A stretch of 20,236 nt of DNA from an uncultured Pseudorhodobacter sp. Its GTDB lineage: Bacteria > Pseudomonadota > Alphaproteobacteria > Rhodobacterales > Rhodobacteraceae. The stretch lies in assembly GCA_937910975.1 (NCBI GenBank), contig CALEMZ010000419.1, positions 1 through 20,236 on the forward strand. Direction: 5' to 3'. The translations under genes and the position numbers were made by a program. Below the pieces are notes generated by a model. That model saw nothing but the letters and a program-made list of their open reading frames with translations. It made no database searches and was not told the DNA's origin. Shown here piece by piece: positions 15,534-20,236 of this stretch. Every line of letters starts with the position of its first letter. Within the stretch, counting starts at the first letter, position 1.

Positions 15534-16402
15534 TGCATCCGGCACCTTCTGTCATTATCTTTTCGGTTCTCTCGGGGCTTGGTTTTGGCTTCATGGCCTA
15601 TCTCGCGCTGGGGTTTTTGTCGCTGACCGGGCTTTGGGCCTTTGGGGGCTGGGCGATTGGCTATGGGCTGGCGGTGGTGGGGCTATTGGCCGCCACCGCC
15701 CACTTGGGCAACCCGCAGCGCGCGCTTTTGGCGTTTTCGCAATGGCGCTCAAGTTGGCTGAGCCGTGAAGGCTGGGTGGCGGTGCTGGCGCTGCTTGCGC
15801 TGGCCCCGATTGCACTGGGCGATTGGCTGGGCTTTGGCGTGCCATATGTCTGGCGCGGCTTGGCGGCGGCGCTGGCACTGATAACGGTGTTTTGCACGGC
15901 GATGATCTATTGCCAGATCAAGGCTGTGCCGCGCTGGCACCACTGGCTGACCCCGGTGGTGTTCATGGGTTTTGCGCTGGCGGGCGGCGCGCTGTTGGCG
16001 ATGCAGGCCACGCTGGCCTTTGTGCTTTTGTTGGGGCTGGCTGTGGTGATGCTGGCGCTGTTCCATTTGGGCGACAGGCAATTTGCCCGCGCGGGTGCCA
16101 GCATGGAAAGCGCCACGGGGCTGGGGGGCATCGGCAAGGTTTCGGTGTTTGAGCAGCCCCATACCGGCGGCAATTACCTGCTGCGCGAGATGATCTTTGT
16201 CGTGGGCCGCAAACACGCGATGAAACTGCGGCTGATCGCGGTGCTATTTGCCGCCGTGCTGCCCGCGCTGATGGCGGCGGTGGGGGGGGTGGCCCTGATG
16301 CTGGCTGCGGTTTTGGTGCATCTGGTCGGGGCCTTTGCCGCGCGCTGGCTGTTTTTTGCCGAGGCGGAACATGTGGTTGGCCTTTATTACGGCAAGCGCT
16401 GA
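15533..16402 (+). CDS. soeC: SoeC, DmsC-like membrane anchor and quinone-reducing subunit
   Basis: A very hydrophobic protein of 289 residues with about eight membrane helices, matching DmsC-type anchors of molybdoenzymes. Beginning near residue 5 (SVIIFSVLSGLGFGFMAYL), the helices alternate with short loops. A conserved-looking loop, AHLGNPQRALLAFSQWRSSWLSREG in outline (about residues 56-80), precedes the third helix and is typical of the family. SoeC would hold SoeAB at the inner face of the membrane and pass electrons to the quinone pool. It is the last gene of the xsc run. The next gene on the strand begins 73 bases later, behind its own candidate control site. Confidence 0.92.
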   Translation: MHPAPSVIIFSVLSGLGFGFMAYLALGFLSLTGLWAFGGWAIGYGLAVVGLLAATAHLGNPQRALLAFSQWRSSWLSREGWVAVLALLALAPIALGDWLGFGVPYVWRGLAAALALITVFCTAMIYCQIKAVPRWHHWLTPVVFMGFALAGGALLAMQATLAFVLLLGLAVVMLALFHLGDRQFARAGASMESATGLGGIGKVSVFEQPHTGGNYLLREMIFVVGRKHAMKLRLIAVLFAAVLPALMAAVGGVALMLAAVLVHLVGAFAARWLFFAEAEHVVGLYYGKR

Positions 16403-16403
16403 T

Positions 16404-16417
16404 TTGCTTTGGATCAA
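16404..16417 (+). promoter_or_regulatory. Candidate FNR/FnrL-type box
   Basis: TTGCT-TTGG-ATCAA matches the FNR-type pattern TTGAT-N4-ATCAA at 9 of 10 defined bases. It is centred about 65 bases before the ATG at 16476, a distance that would suit an activator site upstream of a promoter for the small membrane protein and cytochrome b561. Regulation by FnrL under low oxygen is an inference. Confidence 0.4.
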
Positions 16418-16475
16418 GGTGGCACAGCTTCACGCATGTTAGCCACCGCGTGTAGTTCTTTGAAGAGAGGCCACG

Positions 16476-16655
16476 ATGACCCGCCTGATGATGATTTTGT
16501 TTTCCATGGTTTCCCCCTCCCTGATGGGGCTAGGCGTGTTGATGGCTTTGACCACCGGAAATGACTCCCTTAACCCGATTCTGACCGGTGCCGCGATTGG
16601 CTTTGTACTCGCGATCCCTGTAAGCTGGATCATTGCCAAGAAAATATCGGAATAA
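16476..16655 (+). CDS. Small two-helix membrane protein of Rhodobacterales (often mislabelled 'CTP synthetase')
   Basis: A 59-residue protein starting MTRLMMILFSMV. Two hydrophobic segments (about residues 4-25 and 34-53, the second GAAIGFVLAIPVSWIIAKK) are separated by a short polar stretch with Asn-Asp. AGAGAGG (16464-16470) lies 5 bases before the ATG, a good ribosome site. Proteins with this pattern are common in Rhodobacterales and frequently carry the name CTP synthetase in databases. Nothing in the sequence supports that activity, since the length and absence of any nucleotide-binding motif rule it out. It probably shares a transcript with cytochrome b561, which starts 58 bases downstream. 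Its function is unknown. Confidence 0.8.
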   Translation: MTRLMMILFSMVSPSLMGLGVLMALTTGNDSLNPILTGAAIGFVLAIPVSWIIAKKISE

Positions 16656-16713
16656 AACGACGGAAGCGAAGAGCCTCTGCCGTATGAAACAAAACAACAA
16701 TACGGAGCGAGTA

Positions 16714-17193
16714 ATGCGGCCCTATTCACAAACCCAGATCATTCTGCATTGGGTGGTGACCTTGCTGGTCGCCGCCCAATTCGTGTTAAATGACGCGATC
16801 GGAGAGGCGTGGAACGCCTTTCGTAAGGGCGCGGAGATGGGCTTTGACCCACTGGTTGCAGCCCATGTTTTTGGCGGAATCGCCATTCTGGCACTGATGA
16901 CATGGCGCTTGGTGATCCGGGTGCGTCAGGGTGCAGTGGAGCCAGTCGCGGGCACCAGCCCCCGCATGGCCCAGATTATGCATCTGGGGCATATAGCATT
17001 TTATGGCGCGCTGGTGCTGGCAAGCCTTTCGGGCATGGCCACGTGGTTTGGCGAGGTAGAGGCTGCGGGCGACGTGCATGAATTGCTGACAACGGTGATC
17101 TTGATTTTAGTCGGGGGTCATGTCGCTGCTGCGCTTTATCATCAGTTTTGGCTGAAAGATGGGCTGATACGGCGGATGTCACTACGCGAGTAA
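16714..17193 (+). CDS. Cytochrome b561 family di-haem membrane protein
   Basis: A four-helix inner-membrane cytochrome b of 159 residues that probably passes electrons between the quinone pool and another carrier. Histidines positioned as haem ligands are H12 (IILHWVV), H51 (AAHVFGG), H122 (GDVHELLT) and H136 (GGHVAAALYHQF). H90 and H93 also lie near the membrane. The family ending, with the last helix followed by FWLKDGLIRRM, is clear. ATG 16714 is chosen because CGGAG lies about 6 bases upstream and the family starts with this helix. Earlier in-frame starts at 16633 and 16684 would add an N-terminal tail with no homology and no good ribosome site. A link to sulfite oxidation is possible from position only. 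Confidence 0.9.
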   Translation: MRPYSQTQIILHWVVTLLVAAQFVLNDAIGEAWNAFRKGAEMGFDPLVAAHVFGGIAILALMTWRLVIRVRQGAVEPVAGTSPRMAQIMHLGHIAFYGALVLASLSGMATWFGEVEAAGDVHELLTTVILILVGGHVAAALYHQFWLKDGLIRRMSLRE

Positions 17194-17215
17194 AGCCCGA
17201 TCGGGGGGGAGAGGA

Positions 17216-17986
17216 TCAACGGGTCAAAAATACCCGCATCGTCTCCTCAAATTCGCGCGGCTTGTCGGCATGCAGCCAATGGCCCGCGCCGGGGATCTTA
17301 GCGAATCGGGCGGCGGGAAACAAAGCACGGATACCAGCCCGATATTCCGGTTGGATGTAATGGCTTTGTGCCCCGGCCAAAAACAGCACAGGCCCATCAA
17401 ACATCGCTTCGGTGCCGGGCCAGCCCACGATCTTGGGCATCTCGGCCTCCAGCACATCCAAATTCAACCGCCAGCGCGGCGGCATCGCCTTGAGATCCAG
17501 CGATTGCAGGAAGAACGCGCGCAGGGCCGGGTCATCCATCGCCTGCGCCAGCCGCTTGTCTGCCTCGGACCGCGTACTCAGGCCCGAGAGATCCAGCCCA
17601 CGCATCGCCTTGATATGCTGACTTTGGTCATGGTCATAGGCTACTGGGGCGATATCGGCGACTATCAGCCTGCCCACCATGTCATTATGGGTCAGCGCCA
17701 GTAGCATCGTGGCCTTGCCGCCCATTGAGTGGCCCACCACATCCATGCGCCCGCCATGTACGGCGATCACCTCGGCCAGATCCCCGGCCATATCCGGGTA
17801 AGAATGGCTGGGCAGGGCGGGGCTGGTCCCGTGGTTGCGCATATCCACCGCGACCACATCGCGGTCCGCCGACATGCGCCGCGCGATCACGCCCCAATTG
17901 CGCGCCGACCCGAAAAGACCGTGCACGATCAGCAAGGGCGGCGCTTTGGCAGCGGTTTGCGCGGGGTACAAAACTGTGTTCAACAT
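17216..17986 (-). CDS. Alpha/beta-hydrolase, YbfF-like esterase
   Basis: A soluble 256-residue alpha/beta-hydrolase that starts MLNTVLYPAQ and has no signal peptide. The oxyanion-hole segment is VHGLFGSARNW, the nucleophile is S87 in VGHSMGG, and the catalytic histidine is H236 in GAGHWLHADKP. The usual acid position after strand six holds AQSHY with no aspartate. D111 in VADIAPVAYD lies 24 residues after the nucleophile, as in E. coli YbfF, where an equally placed aspartate completes the triad. The natural substrate is unknown, and YbfF hydrolyses acyl-CoA and other esters. The gene is convergent with cytochrome b561, 22 bases away, and divergent from the gene at 18084. Confidence 0.92.
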   Translation of the reverse strand: MLNTVLYPAQTAAKAPPLLIVHGLFGSARNWGVIARRMSADRDVVAVDMRNHGTSPALPSHSYPDMAGDLAEVIAVHGGRMDVVGHSMGGKATMLLALTHNDMVGRLIVADIAPVAYDHDQSQHIKAMRGLDLSGLSTRSEADKRLAQAMDDPALRAFFLQSLDLKAMPPRWRLNLDVLEAEMPKIVGWPGTEAMFDGPVLFLAGAQSHYIQPEYRAGIRALFPAARFAKIPGAGHWLHADKPREFEETMRVFLTR

Positions 17987-18083
17987 ACCCTAAGCCATAA
18001 CGCAGCACGCGCGGCAGTGCCAGAGCGCTTGAGCCGCCCGCACACTGCGCGTAAGCTGGCGCAAAGTTGAAAGGTGGCAGCGG

Positions 18084-18455
18084 ATGGGTGCGGTATCAAT
18101 TCAGCAAATGGCAGAGCGGGTTTCCGCACTGCTGACCGAACGGATGCATATCAAAGGCCGCGATCTGCCCGAGAAAGTGCATCGCGCTGGCCGCCGCCTG
18201 CCGCGCAAGGTGCGTACAGCTGCCAAGGAATTGGCGGCAGCGATGGAACAGTCCTACAACCCCAAACTTCTCTTACAGATCAACGAAGAAGCAGTGGCGA
18301 AGAATTATGACATCTGTCAGAAATACCTCTCCGACATGAACAAGGGCCAAAAGCTGCGCGGTGCGCTTTTGGGGCTTTCTTCCTCGATCCTGTTCAGCCT
18401 TCTGGCGGTGGCGGCGCTGTTGATCGGAGTGCTGATTTGGCGCGGGTTTCTATAG
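18084..18455 (+). CDS. Conserved small protein with a C-terminal membrane segment, function unknown
   Basis: A 123-residue protein with a strong ribosome site AAGGTGG (18071-18077) 6 bases before its ATG. Residues 1-90 are charged and mostly helical-looking, with many Arg and Lys (GRDLPEKVHRAGRRLPRKV) and a possible amphipathic or coiled segment near KELAAAMEQ. Residues about 97-120 form one hydrophobic helix followed by WRGFL, so the protein is probably tail-anchored in the inner membrane with its basic domain in the cytoplasm. I do not recognise a named family, though it looks like a Rhodobacterales hypothetical protein. Its 3' end overlaps the antiparallel DUF817 remnant by 62 bases, which is odd and suggests that the remnant is not under strong constraint. 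Confidence 0.75.
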   Translation: MGAVSIQQMAERVSALLTERMHIKGRDLPEKVHRAGRRLPRKVRTAAKELAAAMEQSYNPKLLLQINEEAVAKNYDICQKYLSDMNKGQKLRGALLGLSSSILFSLLAVAALLIGVLIWRGFL

Positions 18456-18717
18456 ACGCCACAGGTGCCGCAGAAAGTGCTGCGCGGCTAACGACAGTGA
18501 CGGTCACGAAGGCCACATAGAGCAGCAAATACCACGAGCCGAGCTTGGCAAGGTTGACCGCTTGCCCCGGCATTTGGCCGGAATAAAGCCATGTGCCTGT
18601 GGCCGTCCCGACATTTTCCGCCACCCAAAGCGCGAAGCTTGAAAGGAACGCGGCCAGCGGCAGCGGCATCCAGCGCGGGTGTTCCGTGTTGGGGCACCAA
18701 AAATCTAATAAAAATTG
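18394..18717 (-). pseudogene. 3' fragment of a DUF817 membrane-protein gene
   Basis: About 100 residues match the C-terminal third of DUF817 proteins, which are normally about 270 residues with several membrane helices. Recognisable pieces are HPRWMPLPLAAFLSSFALW, AENVGTATGTWLYSGQM and KLGSWYLLLYVAFVTVTVV. The frame is closed upstream by a TAA at 18718-18720. The 5' two thirds of the gene are missing, replaced by AT-rich DNA from about 18698. An in-frame ATG at 18669 exists but has no ribosome site and would begin inside a helix region. I therefore call it a truncated pseudogene. The lost part was not found elsewhere in the window. Confidence 0.75.
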
Positions 18718-18734
18718 TTATTTGATAAGACATT

Positions 18735-18755
18735 AGAGATAACGATCGTTTCTCT
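18735..18755. repeat. Imperfect palindrome around GATC
   Basis: AGAGATAAC-GATC-GTTTCTCT forms two arms pairing at 8 bases with one unpaired T, centred on GATC. It lies in the AT-rich block just outside the truncated DUF817 gene. It could be an operator, a recombination site or chance. Confidence 0.5.
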
Positions 18756-18778
18756 ATCCACCTAAATATCCACCTTAG
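18755..18778. repeat. Tandem 12-base repeat
   Basis: TATCCACCTAAA (18755-18766) is followed directly by TATCCACCTTAG (18767-18778), 10 of 12 bases identical. It abuts the palindrome at 18735-18755. Its function is unknown. Confidence 0.6.
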
Positions 18779-19077
18779 ATCTTTTTTGAAGCCGCTGATG
18801 ACGCGAGGGATTCTGGGCCAGTTCCGTCAAACCGAAACACGAAGGGCGGAAACCGGACCTTCGCTGCGCCCGCAAACTAAATTGGGCAACTTGAAGAAAG
18901 CGGACGCTCGGGGCTGCGACCCAGTTTTTTCGATGTGCAAACGCAGCTAACGGCGGTGAGCCCTTTTTACAAGTTTTCTGCAACGCGGCCAATGTCAGCT
19001 TCGCAGAGATGGCCACAATCTCACCGCTAAACGCTGAGTTCTTATCGGCCGTTTTGGCTTGGTCAGAAGTTCAGCAT

Positions 19078-19430
19078 CTATCCCGCGCGTTGAGACGATT
19101 GAGCGTCAAGTAAGTCCAAGAGCGCCGGGTGTGGGAACTTGCGGGGCAGCGTGACCGCGAAAAACGGTTCAACGATGCCCAGATCGAACGGGGCGGTTGC
19201 CAAGGATCCGTTGCCAATCTCGTCGGCCAGTACGACAGAGGGCGCGACGGCCAGACCGACGCCTTCCCGGGTGAGCAGACGGACCATGGCCATGTCATCG
19301 ACATTTGCGGCAATAATCGAGCGCACGCCCAGCTTCGTAACTAGATTTTCAAAACCCGCGCGTATGACGCTTTCTGTTGGCAGGATCAAAGGCTCGTTTT
19401 CCAGAAATTCCTTGAGCGAGGTATATTTCA
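19078..19430 (-). pseudogene. 3' half of a LysR-family regulator gene
   Basis: The conceptual product from about 19430 to the TAG at 19078 is the C-terminal half of a LysR effector-binding domain. SLKEFLENEPLILPTES is followed by NVDDMAMVRLLTREGVGLAV, VAPSVVLADEIGNG and FFAVTLPRKFPHPALLDLL, the order seen in full-length LysR proteins. The N-terminal helix-turn-helix and first half of the effector domain are missing. Codons upstream of 19430, as far as an ATG at 19521, do not resemble LysR and are antisense to the plus-strand fragment. Without its DNA-binding domain it should not function. The break point lies at about 19420-19440. Confidence 0.75.
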
Positions 19431-19749
19431 GGCGGAGTTCCTGCCAGAGGCGCAACTTGGACAGGATGTGCTTGATTACGAGATATGGAGGCTGCGCGAA
19501 GGGGCGTGCATCGATCTGCAATCCCTACTGTTTCAGGCCCCCTTCAAATCGGGGCTTATTGTCAGTACTGGCATCGCGGATGTAACGGAAACGCTTGCTG
19601 CGCTGCCATTGGCGGCCCTGCACCGCGCGGACACTTCGAAACCCGAAGCCAATGAGATCACCGCACGTGTCAAAGATGCCTTTGAACAGGGCCTGAACAA
19701 CTGTGACGTCGACGTCTATCATCTGTCCCGGTCTGACTGGTTTTGCTAA
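19426..19749 (+). pseudogene. 3' fragment of an unidentified gene
   Basis: The frame reads FQAEFLPEAQLGQD, then YEIWRLREGACIDLQSL, GLIVSTGIADVTET, ARVKDAFEQGLNNCDVD and VYHLSRSDWFC before a TAA at 19747-19749. It has the look of a conserved cytoplasmic protein's C-terminal part, with sensible codon use. No start with a ribosome site precedes it, and upstream codons run antisense into the LysR remnant. GTG 19465 or a nearby TTG could start a ~94-residue product, but nothing supports expression. I do not recognise the family. Its head-to-head position with the LysR remnant suggests it was once the divergently transcribed target of that regulator. Confidence 0.5.
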
Positions 19750-20236
19750 GGGGACTTTCCGCACCTTGGGATTTCATTGATTTTTCATACACCCTTGTCT
19801 CTTTGAATTCTGCGTATTTTAGCTGGCAGACGAGACCCCGAGCCACACTTGGGCGTTGTAGCCCGTAGCCGAGCGCGAACGCGTACTTTTGGCACTTTTC
19901 CGACTTAGCCTCAAAGGCAGCATCCAAGATCGAACCGGACATTAGAAATTTCGCGCCAACGGCAAGTTTGTCCGCACTGCGGTCGTCCAACAAACGCAAG
20001 TTCAACGTCAGCTTCGACGAGAAATCCGGTCAACACTCAACCTTTGTGTCACCGGCGATAACGACCTTTTTTGGCAGCCACTGTGGAGGCGACAATCCTC
20101 CCTTAGCATGAAAATAGCATCCCAGTTCGCTTCCAAATGCCCGCCTCGGTCAAAACTCCTAAGCCTTTGTTTGACGTTCCTTTCCAGCCCTTCCCACCTA
20201 ATCCCGCTTTTCCTGCAGATATCGGTGTCAACGCCC
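19750..20236. other. Terminal stretch without a supportable gene
   Basis: About 490 bases. The longest frame on the minus strand (TTG at 20005 down to 19670) would begin NLRLLDDRSADKLAVG and run antisense into the preceding fragment. It has no ribosome site or recognised motif. No tRNA, insertion-sequence end or repeat is evident. It is probably further degraded or intergenic DNA. Confidence 0.5.

Larger units (their letters stand above)
18718..19077. other. Gene-free stretch of mixed composition
   Basis: The first ~80 bases are strongly AT-rich, unlike the rest of the window, and contain a palindrome and a tandem repeat listed separately. The remaining bases return to higher GC. A segment around 18840-18870 reads GGGCGGAAACCGGACC followed by TTCGCTGCG. 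I associate this kind of sequence with short non-coding repeats between Roseobacter genes, but I cannot verify that here. An 84-codon minus-strand frame exists (19016-18762) but has no family features. Confidence 0.5.

Noticed and set aside
18488..18733. 81-codon minus-strand frame starting in the AT-rich block
   Set aside because: It is out of frame with the recognisable DUF817 remnant and reads as its shadow.
18762..19016. 84-codon minus-strand frame in the gene-free stretch
   Set aside because: The basic, serine-rich composition looks like translated non-coding DNA. There is no ribosome site and no motif.
19670..20005. Minus-strand frame of 111 codons near the right end
   Set aside because: It has a TTG start with no ribosome site, half is antisense to the plus-strand fragment, and the remainder matches no family I know.
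1..20236. CRISPR arrays, tRNA or rRNA genes, insertion-sequence transposases
   Set aside because: No regularly spaced repeats, no cloverleaf-like segments and no transposase motifs were seen on either strand.

Overview
The window looks like chromosomal DNA from a marine-type alphaproteobacterium of the Rhodobacterales (Roseobacter group). The evidence is the GC-rich coding bias, an Irr-type iron regulator next to fabA-fabB-fabI, a DUF2161 protein, a TauR/xsc sulfonate locus with soeABC, and the tiny membrane protein that is often mislabelled 'CTP synthetase' in this order. The genus cannot be fixed from the sequence alone.

Layout: bases 1-98 hold nothing recognisable. miaB (tRNA methylthiotransferase, minus) faces away from a ~289-residue protein of uncertain function (plus). 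An irr-DUF2161 pair (minus) is divergent from the fatty-acid genes fabA, fabB and fabI (plus). Bases 6420-6795 hold a probable degraded C-terminal gene fragment and the tauR upstream region. Then comes the core of the window. tauR (a MocR/GntR-type regulator) is followed by a tightly packed six-gene run, xsc-tauE-ackA-soeA-soeB-soeC (8361-16402), with gaps of 9 bases or overlaps of 1-20 bases. Next are a 59-residue membrane protein and a cytochrome b561 behind a candidate FNR-type box. A YbfF-like hydrolase lies on the minus strand, followed by a small tail-anchored-looking protein on the plus strand.

The core genes form one pathway. Xsc splits sulfoacetaldehyde into acetyl phosphate and sulfite. 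AckA turns acetyl phosphate into acetate plus ATP. The sulfite can leave through the TauE-like exporter or be oxidised to sulfate by the membrane-bound molybdoenzyme SoeABC on the cytoplasmic side. TauR probably senses taurine or a derivative. Two copies of a 10-base motif, 23 bases apart, lie just upstream of the likely xsc promoter, and a near-identical copy in the opposite orientation lies just before tauR. No taurine transporter, taurine dehydrogenase, taurine:pyruvate aminotransferase or phosphotransacetylase is present, so the supply of sulfoacetaldehyde must be encoded elsewhere.

From about 18.4 kb onward the sequence looks like gene debris. There is a 5'-truncated DUF817 gene ending at an abrupt switch to AT-rich DNA, about 360 bases with no gene, and then the 3' halves of a LysR regulator (minus) and of an unidentified gene (plus) joined head to head at about 19.42 kb. 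The last ~490 bases hold no gene I can support. I did not find a clearly new multi-gene system. The best leads are the TauR operator arrangement, the gene remnants and the junctions at 18.70 and 19.42 kb.
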